Shown piece after piece: positions 1 to 11,100 of a stretch of DNA of 31,842 nucleotides. The DNA is from Larix sibirica (lineage: Eukaryota > Streptophyta > Pinopsida > Pinales > Pinaceae). The translations under genes and the position numbers were made by a program. The stretch's first letter is position 1, and every line of letters starts with the position of its first letter. The DNA lies in NCBI GenBank assembly GCA_004151065.3, contig NWUY0300003486.1, positions 19,610 through 51,451 on the forward strand, given 5' to 3'. The notes beneath the pieces are model-generated. The model did not search any database. It was not told the origin of the DNA and saw only the letters and a list, made by a program, of their open reading frames with translations.

Positions 1-1536
1 TTACATTTCAAATCATGAATAAGTAATCAAGAATGCTAAAAGATCATAAAAACAAGAGAAAACTCCCAGTAACATAATGAGTTATATTGGTGCGATCATT
101 TGATTTAATGATGCAATTATGCCAATTAAACATGCGTTACATTTGTTACGTATTTGTGTTATTAGTGGGGCTTACTACATTTTATATCTTTTCTAGAGTA
201 GAATCCTTCGTGCAAATGTGTGTTTCAAATTGTTGCTTGTTGACTGGAAAGGCCTTTTGAGCTTGGCTTTGAGCATATAGCCTTCTTTATAACCTTGTTG
301 TGTTTACGTTAAGAGTTTGTTTGAAATTCTTATGAGCTAATCCCATGATAAATGATACAATCACACTCAACTCTATGAAGTGATAAAGTTCTCTTCTTAA
401 ACAATCGATAATTAATTTTGAAAAGGGATAAGTTGATAATCCAATTATGTCGTCGTGTGAAAATTATACTTAGTCATCTAAAGTTAAAAATGACATGGCG
501 ATGAACCATGCCCAAGATTTGAACATTGCTTTGAATCATTGTTAAGTAAGAGTGATATATAAAATTGTGAAACCAACAAAATTGATGGAAATATGAAATC
601 TATTATAGAATGAAAGTATAATAACCCAATATATTGGGCATGAAATAAAGAAGGCGGATTCAACTACTTAGCTCTAAGTATTCGTATATTTAAAATTTAT
701 ATAGATATATACTCTTAATATAATATTCTGTCATTTGTCTACATATTAAAACAACTCTTAATATCACATAAGCCATTTGTCTGCGTATTAAACAGTTATT
801 AGTATGTGTATTAAAACAATTATTTCAGTCTTCATAACAAAGAGAATGTGTAGACCTATAAAAAATTAAATTATATTCTATATACTCTTTTATTAAAATG
901 GATCGTCGAACAACAAATATTTACCATATTCATTGAGTTTACATTCTTAAAGGAGGGCACTACTCCTTTAAGGAAATCATGGCCTCTTGAAGAGGACATG
1001 CCATCCCTCTTTTGCAGATCGTAGGGGTTGAAGGAACCATGAGTATTTATTGGGGCCGAATCTCCTTGTAGAGGCTGCGTTTACTCTTAGAGGAGGTCAC
1101 AATTCTCAGAGGGAGGTTACAACCACCTTAGGAAGCCATTCATCTCATTGTGGAGTCCATCATTCCATGTGGTGATAAATCTACTCTTAGAGGAGTGATT
1201 TGATAGTTAGAAGGGAAGATCTACTCTTCAACGACTTGATATGATTGAGAAGGGGGCGTACTATTGTAAAAAGTGTCCATCTTCTTCTTCGGAAGCATGT
1301 TGCTCATAAAGGGGATGAACTACTGTGTTAAAGGAGGGATCGCTGCCATAATTATCTTTCATAGAGGTTGTATGACTTGTGGAAGGCCGTGTCAACACCT
1401 TCAGAAAGTGCAAACCTGTTAGAGAGGTTGTTTTGGGGGTTTATTATTGCTAGGAATATGCATTGAATGCCATCATCAAGTGTTGCCCCAGATCTCACGT
1501 TTGAGCATTAAAGATAGGTTGCTACAACCACCAAAG
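1..1536. other. AT-rich non-coding DNA with a degenerate G-rich repeat zone
   Basis: No gene is supported here. Positions about 950-1440 are less AT-rich and repeat short motifs loosely: ctcttagaggag occurs near 1084 and 1193, and variants of ctactc...gagg recur every few tens of bases. It looks like the remains of a simple or transposon-derived repeat. A stylistically similar stretch is at 10200-10700. The first 940 bases show nothing recognisable. Confidence 0.4.
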
Positions 1537-1642
1537 TAGAAAGAACCAAATAAATTTCTTAAAAGACAAAATAGTCATCATCTGTTGTCTAGAAAGAACC
1601 AAATAAATTTCTTAAAAGACAAAATAGTCATCATCTATTGTA
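1537..1642. repeat. Two-copy tandem duplication, 53-bp unit
   Basis: The unit beginning tagaaagaaccaaataaat occurs at 1537-1589 and again at 1590-1642 with almost no differences. The copies abut directly. This is the first of three separate two-copy duplications packed into about 550 bp. Confidence 0.9.
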
Positions 1643-1671
1643 TTGAGTAGAGTATTGAAACAATCTCACAC

Positions 1672-1869
1672 CATAAGGAGTAAAGAATATGATGGTCTAT
1701 CTCAAGCAAATAAATACATGGCCTACCATCCTCCCAATTTGAAGTTGTGATGTCCACTTTCGTGGATTTCCATAAGGAGTAGAGAATATGATGGTCTATC
1801 TCATGCAAATAAATACATGGCCTACCATCCTCCCAATTTGAAGTTGTGATGTCCACTTTCGTGAATTTT
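1672..1869. repeat. Two-copy tandem duplication, 99-bp unit
   Basis: The unit beginning cataaggagtaaagaatatg occurs at 1672-1770 and 1771-1869, differing at only a few positions (for example taaag/tagag and caagc/catgc). A minus-strand open frame across it simply repeats its own peptide and is not a gene. Confidence 0.9.
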
Positions 1870-1972
1870 TTAGTTGGAGATGTTTTTTTTCTCCATTTAC
1901 TTTCTTTAATTTTGTTCATTAATTTATGAAGCTCAAACAAATGCAACTTTCATTTTTCTTATTTTCTTTTCA

Positions 1973-2080
1973 TTTATGTTTACTTTTTTGAGTATGTATT
2001 ATTGGTATATGTTTAACCAAATGTAATTTATGTTTACCTTTTTGAGTATGTATTATTGGTATATGTTTAACCAAAGGTAA
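1973..2080. repeat. Two-copy tandem duplication, 54-bp unit
   Basis: The unit beginning tttatgtttac occurs at 1973-2026 and 2027-2080, with small differences near the start (acttttttg/acctttttg) and the end (aaatg/aaagg). Confidence 0.9.
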
Positions 2081-2860
2081 TTGTACCTCAAAGGATTTGC
2101 TAGATTCAAGTTAAGATGGACCTATGCTAATATTATAGTGATCCCATTTATTTTGTTTTTTAGTTTTTCATTTTTATTGGAATCATTTTTTTCTTTTTTT
2201 ATTTGACATATGGTTACAAACTTACACTGCATTCTTTTAGAGATATGGTTATAATTGCAAGTAATTAGTTTGTGTGCAATACCCCTGACCTACAAAATCA
2301 TTGACTACAAATAACAAAAAGTACCAATAAAATTTAAACGTCATTTTTTAACATTATTATTATTATTATTACTTTATTTTTAGTCTTGTAAAATATTATA
2401 TTGGACCAACATGTGAAGACATATATTACAACCTATTAAATATCGAGTTGTAAAATTTAATATGAATCTAGTATTTTGATATTTGTACTTACATCAATAC
2501 ATATTTTTAAAAGTTTAATTGCAAATCTACAACAATATATTTATTTATATTAACTTATTTGGTTGTAGTTGACATGTGTTAGGGATGTAACACACCTCAC
2601 TCATTTAAGCAATTATTGAATTGGGTGTTATTATAAATGTTTTGAATTAAAGTGTTTTTCATCATCTACCATTATTTTTCTTGAAAAATTAGTATCAAAG
2701 TGTTTTGGGTTTTATTCTAACACCCTTTCCATATGAAACTTATGGGAATTTGTTCTTATCTCTGCAATATTTATTTTCTTTCTCAAAGTAGACCAGGGTA
2801 ATTTTTAGGGGCGAAATTTTGCCAATTGGCTATTTTTTGGGCATTTTTTCAAAAANATGC
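2081..2860. other. AT-rich non-coding DNA with one ambiguous base
   Basis: No gene is visible. There is a short (att)n run around 2354-2371. A single N sits at 2856 directly after an A run, which suggests a homopolymer of uncertain length. A sequence near 2690 (tagtatcaaag) faintly resembles a retrotransposon primer-binding site, but no LTR pair supports that reading. Confidence 0.4.
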
Positions 2861-3120
2861 ACCTCTTATAGATTGGATTTTCAACACCTGAATAATTTGC
2901 TTTATGTCCACTACAATCTCCGACTGTGAGTGAGGCGGCGTGAGAAAATCCCTAATGTGGATGCCCTTCCCTTGGATAACATTAACATATAGTCTTAGTG
3001 GAGGGTGGAGTATGAGGCACCTATTATGGAAGAGCCATTTGAGTGGTTAGAGGAGGAGGAGCAGCAGCAGCAAGGGCAAGAGAGGAGAAGGAAGAGCAGA
3101 CACAGGGGGAAGAGAAGCAC
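2861..3120 (+). pseudogene. hAT-family transposase C-terminal relic
   Basis: Read from about 2861 in one frame, this stretch gives a peptide containing LNNLLYVHYNLRL, then a charged linker, an aspartate-rich patch (DALPLDNINI) and an acidic tail (EEPFEWLEEEEQQQQ). That order resembles the extreme C-terminus of plant hAT transposases just after the dimerisation domain, where an L(N/D)DLVYVHYNLRLR-type segment is conserved. Several in-frame stops interrupt it (after NLRL, and twice in the linker). The upstream catalytic and dimerisation regions are not recognisable, partly because of the N at 2856. It is therefore a dead fragment. I judged the family from the pattern only; a BLASTP against hAT proteins would confirm or reject it. 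Confidence 0.6.
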
Positions 3121-3249
3121 TTTGACACTTCAAAGGGTAATGTGGCAACCTCAACACCAACATCAACACAGATTGATACACTTGCACCACTAGTCTCCAT
3201 CAAACAAATAATGCAGGACCTTCTAGTAGAAAACAAGCCATAGCTTTTT

Positions 3250-3975
3250 CCTATAAAACAGGAAGAGGGAATTTATATATATTTGATGTCATTTTGTATT
3301 GGTTGTCTAGTTTTGTGTCCTTTATTAGACAACTATCAAGGTTTAATATCGAACTTGATGTAATAGTTGGCATCCACTGCATAATACATATATTGGTATT
3401 TTTTCCATATTTTTGTGCCAATGTGCTTATTTGAAGTTGTTGTTCGTTTATATTTTTTTTTAAAAGTTCAAAAAACAATTATTTTGTATTTTTTACTGCT
3501 TGTCGTGGTTTGCCGATTTTTTCCCGATGTTTCCTATGTCTCGATGTCTAGACCCTTAATGATTTTTTGCCAATGTCTGTGTTATCAACAATGCTAAAGA
3601 ATCCCATGTTTGGCTATTCATAACAGTATGGGACACTTATGGAAGCAAGATTATTACTCTTGTGCTAGATATTCTACCAGTGATCAAAGACTTTTGCTAA
3701 ATCCTCCCTTCAAACACCACATGCTTTCATTGAGTCAGTGTGAATGTCATAGCAAGGTGTGTAATGGTGCAAATATACAAGTGCATTGGGAAAGCATATA
3801 TGTTACTTTGATGCTAGGCATTTGACTAATGGTCAAAACCTTCCATCATTGCAACCAAATCCATATATCCATATCCTAATGTCTTTGGATTATCAGAATT
3901 GGAAATCATGAAGCTAAACGTCACAATGTGGCATAGTGTCGCTGCCAACAATGTCAAAAAAATTTACTAGAAACA
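3250..3975. other. AT-rich non-coding DNA following the hAT relic
   Basis: No supported gene. Short open frames here show no domain features or composition bias. The stretch may be the 3' non-coding part of the hAT element or unrelated intergenic DNA. I did not find a convincing hAT terminal inverted repeat. Confidence 0.4.
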
Positions 3976-3977
3976 CT

Positions 3978-4195
3978 ACAGATCCCACGGGGTTAGCTGA
4001 ATTAGTTGTCGTCAATGTTGCTAGGCGTTTGGTTGTTCTATACTGGCAGGTTCCCAATTCAAAACCCCCTAGGTGAGGTGTATTAATCTACACCAAGAGG
4101 TTTACTAGGGATGACATAAACAAATGCTGGGAAGCATTCCTTGGGTTTCCCCGTGAGGTTTTCCTTGAGGGGAAAATAAAACATGTGTTCTATAT
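3978..4195 (+). mobile_element. Probable tRNA-derived SINE
   Basis: The stretch opens with ggggttagctgaattagttg, which resembles a tRNA D-arm and RNA polymerase III A box. About 60 bp later comes ggttcccaattcaaaacccc, which fits a worn B box at the right spacing. It continues for roughly 130 bp without coding potential and ends in an A-rich tail (ggggaaaataaaac near 4184-4195). Length and layout fit a plant SINE. I found no clean target-site duplication, so the ends are approximate and the call is moderate. Confidence 0.5.
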
Positions 4196-4199
4196 AATA

Positions 4200-4967
4200 A
4201 TTGAAAAACACAATCACAAGCATGGAAGGCAAACAGCATGGACATTCATGTTCAATTATCCCTATTCTTTTTATTCATTTGAAATAAGCAAACTGCCTAA
4301 AATTTAATGCATCCATTAGAATGCATAACATGCATAGAACTTTAAAAGTTTAAATCCATTCAAACTTCAAGCAGATTTAACAAAAACCATCTGTTCTTCA
4401 CGTTTGTACCAATAACTCCTAAAATGTAAACCTTAAATTACAACTAATATTTGGCAAATCTCAAGAAATGACGAAAAGAAAATATCAATGGAACTAAGGT
4501 TATCTCAGTCTCGACATTTTGTTCTAATCTAACCAATCTTTAATAATGAATACAATGAAACCAATTTTAGACCAGGAAATTCTTATCTAGATGATGGTCT
4601 GAATTATATAACACTGCAGCTTAAAAAAACTCCATATGAATACTAAGCATTCCCTCTCTCATATGTTTTCTCCCTTGCATGTACACACATCCAAAAAGAA
4701 ATCTAGGGAAGAAGAGATAAGATAAGATAATTTTATTAATGTCCACTAATGACCAAAAAGGTAGGTCAATGGGACTCAAAAGTACTATCGGTAGTGACAA
4801 AGTGTAGGAGTGCCAGAGAAACTCCAATAAGCTAAATGCTAAAAGATAAAGTATAAGCTCAAAGAAGCTAAACTATTGAATGAGAGAAGTACACAAAAAT
4901 ATAACACTAGAAATAGCAAGAAGTTGATCTACTGAAGAGAAAGAGCAATGCTAGTTGATCTACAAAC
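4200..4967. other. Probable intron 3 of glyoxalase II (partial)
   Basis: This lies just downstream (minus strand) of glyoxalase exon 3, whose donor GTTTGT is at 4967-4962. I searched the minus strand down to position 1 for the next expected segments (CHTKGH, GDTLF, GHEYT) and saw none. The intron therefore probably extends past the left edge. No other gene is seen. Confidence 0.45.
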
Positions 4968-5129
4968 CATGGTGTGTGCAAGGCCTTGATAGTCACAGTC
5001 CTGCCCAATGATAATTCATCACCGTGCTCTAACGCAACAGTACAACCTTTGCAATGATCTTTTGCTCCACCATAAACTTCGATGCTTGGAAGTAGTTTCT
5101 TAAGTTCTTCATTTCCCCCTGCGTGATCC
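4968..5129 (-). CDS. GLX2: Glyoxalase II exon 3
   Basis: The 162-bp exon follows the acceptor TTTTTAG ending at 5130. Its first G completes Trp57, and DHAGGNEELKK follows, so the metal ligands Asp and His come from this exon. It continues through YGGAKDHCKGCT to ALHTP and ends TG|GTTTGT at 4968/4967. The last split codon would be Cys, as expected for the family TPCHT motif, whose His ligand lies in the missing next exon. Confidence 0.92.
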
Positions 5130-8100
5130 CTAAAAATAAATATAATGTTCCAATTAAGCATCACAAAAAACTGTAGCAATCCTAAGCAATAGGCAATGCC
5201 TAATGCTTTAACCAAGATGAATGATTCATTAAAAATGAAACACCAATAACGTTGAAAATTAACACTATTCATCTGCAAGACCATATTAAACAAAATAAGC
5301 TGTAGCCTTTAAGAACTACACCAGGAAATTGAGACAAAGAAGAAATTGAAGAGGAGTTTTCTCAACCAGGTGAAGGGGAAAAAATAAATACAAATGCCAA
5401 AAGGAAGACAAAAATAACAATTCCATCTGCCATTATAAGAATAACAACTGTAAACAGACAAAAATCAAACTCATTGCCGATGAATCATCTTGATCTATTT
5501 AGATTATTCTTTCCACCTATAGATTATTCTTTCCACCTAGGACGTCAAGTGCTACTGTAATTAATCCTCAGGAATAGCAACATTGCATAAAAAAGCAATA
5601 AATCAAGATGAAAATAACAACTCCAATGCAGCTGAGAAATACAAAAATGAAAAAATAATTGCCCTAAAATCCAGCCAATGGGCACACTTCAAAATACCAA
5701 TACACACTCAGCAACGTACATTCCACCTGTAGCTATCATATTTCACTATGGTACTGCAGAAGCAGCACAACAGATACAAATGACAAATGACAAATGACAA
5801 ACATGAAGAAGATGATTTCAAGAAAAATAAGAAAAACCAACATTGGCAAACATAAAATGAAACCAAAATCCACTCAGTGTGCCTCCTCACCCTCTTCACA
5901 AAGCCAACATACTGTACATAAGCACTTTATCCAGGGTGATTATATCACTATTAGTGAATATGAACTGGGGAATACAAAATTTCAAGAGCTATACTTTCGA
6001 TGTGAGCCAAATTTCAGTTCTTGATGATGACATAATTTGCCACGGTATACTGACTAAACCTCGACTGCTAAAGTATCCATGAAACCTTCATCCTAAAAAG
6101 CAGTGAGCATTAAGATTCACTTGGAACTCTGGAAATATTGTGAAACACACTGTTGCTTTAGCAGGGAGTATATTGGAATCAAGGTAGAGAGCCATATTCC
6201 CGAGAGATTTCAACATCCTTACACATTTATTGGCAAAAGCGACATGCATGTGCACTACACAATTTGCATTCAATATACCTCGTTTTTGTCACATATACAA
6301 CATTCACAAACATGCAATGTTTAATGAACAAAACTCCAGCCATTGTGTCTTCTCACCCATCGATTTACTTGGATAATATATATGAGGTGATAAGCCCTTC
6401 ATCCAGAGTCAATAATAAATATATCACTATTAGTAATTCTGAGCTGGCAACTACAAATTTCAAATCTATAATCTTCCAATTCATTGATAACAATATTTAC
6501 CGCAGTGATTCTGAATAGACCTTCGCTGCTAAAGAATCAACCTGGAATGCAGTGAGCATTTATATTTACATGAAACTCTGGCAATATTGTAGTGTAACAC
6601 ACTGTTGTTTTAGCAAGGAGTATTTTGGATATAAAATTAGATAACCATATGCCGTAGAGATTTTAACATCGTCACAGTGCAACACATTTACTGGCAAAAG
6701 TGGTATGCATGTGCACTACACAGTTTGCCTTAGTTTTATCCTCGTTTGTGTCAGTAAATCACCTAAAATATAACAGACGGACCTCAATCAACCCTGGAAT
6801 TTTTCAGTGAAGAGAAACTAAATACAGAGCGAAAAATTGAGTTGCCAAACTGCATTTCTTGTAAGAAAAAAGCCATAGCAGGAACCGAACTAGATGCCAG
6901 GTTTAAAGCTCTAGTAATACCAATGGAATCCAATTATTCTTACCAGTGATGATGGGTAGTAAGAACAAATTTAATGTTTGCCCCATGTACTTCTGCTGCC
7001 TGTAAAATGTTCTGAGGTTCCACAGGATCAACTACTGCAGCTTCTGCTGTTTCTTCATCAATTATCCTGAGCACATAGAAACAAAGCTCTATCCTGAGAT
7101 ATATTACACCTAACAAAAATTGGAAAGCTCTCTCCAAGGAATACTAGTACAATACAATATTTCTCATGAATTTGATGTAAAATGCATTAAGAATTAAAAG
7201 TATCAAATACTAAAATAGTATGAAACCAAAATGACAATGAGCTGATACACAAAAATTGGGGTATAAGTGTAATTTGCAGAAGACATTTAAATGCAGCTAA
7301 TGTGCTAATTCAGGATTAAGAACACAAAATAGCAATAAGACAATCTACGAAAATTTAGATGTTGGAAGCCATATCATCAAAAAAGGAAAAAGAAAGAAAA
7401 ATGATTATGGGGGCTTGAATTCTAAAACAGTATTTTCTGATTTTCAATTGTTTAGAACATGTGAAAAGGGGAAGAGAGATTTTGGAGGAGCTGCACACGT
7501 GAGTGAGGACAAGGCGCCACATGCGTGAGGAAGTGCTGCACAAGGATTTGGTTAAAGGCCACACAGCCATATGGCCGCATGTGGGCATGAGAAGAGAAAG
7601 CAATGAGAGGGACCACATGGGTACGAATGGGTGTACAGACAGTGCTAGTAAGAATTCAGGCCATTGTACAGCAGCACAGGAAGGAGGTACGACTGTCCAG
7701 CCTGATTGCATGGCGGGATTTCTTAGAGAGAGATCAGATGGTTTGGCTGCCTTGATTGTTGGTTCTAGTGCTAGGAATGACGCCAACTTGCCAAGGCTGA
7801 AGGAGACAAGGGTTCTGTTACAGCTTGAACTAGCATGTGTGATTAAAGCCCCAAAGAACAAGGCTAGTTCAACTATAACCTAGAGGTGTTACCCACTGTC
7901 ACCTCAGTAACTACCTCCCTACACTTTGGGTTGGCTCTTCTCCAACCAAGGGGGCTTCCCTAATGATAGGATTGCTAAGGCTTTGAGTGAAGAGCAAGGT
8001 GAAGAGAATGCTTAGCAAAATAGGTCTTTGTTGTAGTACGAAAAATAAAAAAGGGTGATGGAAGGACCAAGAGACTAGTGCCAATCCAACAAGGGCAAAT

Positions 8101-11100
8101 GAAGTCAATCCAACAAGGGCAAAAAGAAGTCAAGGAGCTAATCCGAAGAGGGCGAGTTCTACTAAGAATTTCAAGGCTAAGAATCCCACCAAAGTATAAC
8201 ATAAATAACACTTTGAAGATCCCGTTGGTGAAAGTTTGCATTATTCATTCTTCCTCCACTTGAAGACAAAGGTGTGGTAAGCTTTAGTCTCACTCTAATT
8301 TCTGAATTTGATGACATATTCTATGATGCTATTGATGTCCTTGAAGATACACCCTTGGGGAATGATGAGTTGGCAAATCAGCTTGCCCCTCCTCTTGATG
8401 AAAGTAATGAGTGTGTGGATTGTTGGAGTTTTGGGCAGACTTGTGGGGATGTGTATACATTTTTGTTTCAGCCATGTGCTCCCATCTTTGGGAGAATTTT
8501 TCAAGGATCTTCTATGGAGTTTGTATGCAGGTTTTTCAAGCATTCAAAGAAGATTTGAGAGCCCCATGATGCAGGTTTTGAACAGCAGCCTACTATCCCT
8601 TTCAGAATGAATTTGGAGCAGCCTGGTTTATCCTCTCCTAGGGTGGATTTGGGCCATCATTTTCAGATTTCTTTTCAAGAGATGGTTGCTGGTTTGGGAC
8701 AGCACAAGAACAGGGTTTGATTTCAAGTTCAGAGTAGCATGATTTTCCCTTTTCAAGGACAAGATCGGAGCAGTTTTGTATGCCCTCTCCTAGGGCAAGT
8801 CCAAACCATCATTTCCAACCAAATTCTTCAAGGTTCCTTGCTAGTTTTGACAATAATTTGGGGCAACGGGCATGTTTTGAAGAGCAGGTTCATATGTACT
8901 CAAGCCCATCCAAGCTTGGATAGAGGGAGCTTGTTAAAAGGACTACCCTCGTTGTCAAGGCTTTGAAAACATTGATGATCTTTCACATACTCATGATCTT
9001 ATGTGCTTTCCAGATTTGTTTCAATGAAGGTAATTGCGTATATTCAACTAATCATTGATGTCATTTTGTCTTGGTTCATCACCAAATACAAAGGAAGAAG
9101 CCCTAGCATGATTGATATGCTAATGTGGCTTCATTGGTTGTATGATTTCACCTTACATGCAAATCTTTCATACTTAGAGTAGGTACGTAGAAGATGAATA
9201 AGCTCTTGCCTGAGCATTAGGTTGATGTGTTGTTGTGGAAGAAAGGATGATGTGATGTGTGTTGATTTCCGTGCATTTGATGGTCATTGAGAACAAGTAC
9301 ATGCAGAGATTCTAGGGTTCTCATGCACTCCCAAAAAAAGTACATTTACCGCAGTTGGAGGTAGATGTTACCCCCATATTGCATGGGTGTGCACATGAGG
9401 TTTTCTGGGCTAATCTGAGGGCTTTACCAGCATTTTTGGGCAAGTAAGAAGGATGAAAACAGTCCCAACCTCAAATCTAGGCGCATCTTAGGAATTTCTG
9501 GACACTTTGGGACCTCTAAACAGCAAGCTACAGCTCTGAACAGCGGCAAGAGGCTGTAAACAGCCCTAAAATCAATCTAGGCGATTCTGGGAGAGAAAGC
9601 AGCAAATTAGGGCTATTTCTGGGCATCCTTGTGCATCTTCCAGCCTGGTTTTGACCTCCTTGAGGCAGCAAACAGTAACCCCTGCAGTTCAGGGTGCTTT
9701 ATGAAGAGGTCTGTGCATCAAAAAAACAATTTTGGGCAGTCAAAAAGCATGAACAGAGATGAAAAGAACCAAACTGGGCAAGTTCCGGGTGTCATTGGAG
9801 TGGCAGCAACCCCAGATCTTGATGATGGGCATGTCTTAACTCTTAAGCCCCTAAGCAGCCCTAATCTCTGATCTAGTTATGAACATCAGCAGCAAAACCA
9901 AGTTTTGGTGCGTTCTGGGCACTTTGCAGATGCATAAGTAGCCCTAAAACAGCATTCTGGGTGATTCTATGGACAAGACAACCGTAAAACTCCACTCCTG
10001 GTCATGTTTTTGCCCAAATCAGCAGCTTCTTAACCATTATGGGCATACTCCGGCAGTGAGGGATCATCTTTTTCTAATTCTGGGCATATTTCAGCCATTG
10101 AAGAAGCAGTAACAGTCCTAATTTAAATTATGAATTCTAGGCCGTAGAACTGAGGTATCCTTTGCAACAAGTGATTGGTAGAGCGTCAGTCCCATTTTGA
10201 AGGTTTAATGCTTATTTATAAGGTAGCGCTCAGCCTTTGTGGAGGTCATTACCACCCTTAGGGCTTTTAGATAGTTTCATGGCCTTTGTAGTTGGGACTT
10301 GGGACATCCATGCTTGGAGAAGGTTTCCTTCTTGGAAAAGCCACCTTTGATGAGTTGTTATGCATTTTTGTGGAGGACGTCAGCCCTTTGGAGGGCCTCT
10401 TGCATATTGATTTATGACTTGCAGATAAGTTGAGATCACCATTTCTTGGAGCCGTCCCTCTTTGGGAAGGTCATTGCAACAGATTGTGCATATTTGGAGT
10501 GAATTTTGGGATATCTTTATGGAGCCAAGCGCTAGTAGGATGCTAAGTAGACATCTCTTGATGGACCACTGCCTTGTGATCACATTGGAGGCTCTTATTT
10601 ATCACTTGTGGACAAAAACGTCTCTCTTTTAGGGACCTCTCTTGGAGTTTTGACTACTCTTTTGGGGATGTTTTGCACTTGGAGTCTTCTAGATGTTGGA
10701 TTAGTTAATATGTGGACATCTGGTAGTTGGTCAAACCTATTCTTTGGGGCTTTAAATCACACATGCTAGTTCATGTTGTAATAGGGTGCATATCCTTTTT
10801 TTGCTTTTTAAGTTTTGAAGTCTTTTCTCCTTATTAGATTTGCAAAAGGGTTGCCCCTTTTCTGTATTTATTATGTTCTTCCTTCGTCTTTAAGGTGGTA
10901 ACCTCTTGAAGGCTATGTAGGCTCCTTATAAGTCCAAACTCCAATTCATAAGCTTCAGCACTATGTGGATCATGACAGGGCGTAGAAGAGGTTTATTTTT
11001 TATAGTGATGCAACAGTAAAAATCTCCCAGGCACTAAGGATAGTCATCATTCAGTTGTCATTACATGGTGATGGGGCGGCGTCACATGTGAGCTATATCA

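Larger units (their letters stand above)
5130..6943 (-). other. Glyoxalase II intron 2
   Basis: A 1.8-kb phase-2 intron with GTAAGA donor and TTTTTAG acceptor. It contains a diverged internal duplication (5876-6300 and 6347-6757), a perfect-looking 20-bp tandem pair at 5501-5540 and a few repeats of acaaatg near 5777-5797. Open frames on either strand show no coding character. Confidence 0.8.

Noticed and set aside
1635-1946. 103-codon minus-strand open frame
   Set aside because: The peptide is simply the 99-bp tandem duplication translated twice; no domain and no neighbouring gene structure.
2560-2720. Possible LTR end and primer-binding site (tgttagg..., tagtatcaaag)
   Set aside because: No matching second LTR, polypurine tract or pol motifs nearby; the similarity is too short.
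1-4967. Glyoxalase exon 4 and later exons
   Set aside because: I searched the minus strand for CHTKGH, GDTLF and GHEYT equivalents and found nothing convincing.
4907-5293. 128-codon frame read as a single protein
   Set aside because: Only the middle (5129-4968) is glyoxalase exon 3; the ends are intron sequence on both sides of clear splice sites.
7355-7883. Overlapping long frames on both strands (168 and 126 codons)
   Set aside because: Mutually antisense and without recognisable domains; open because of base composition.
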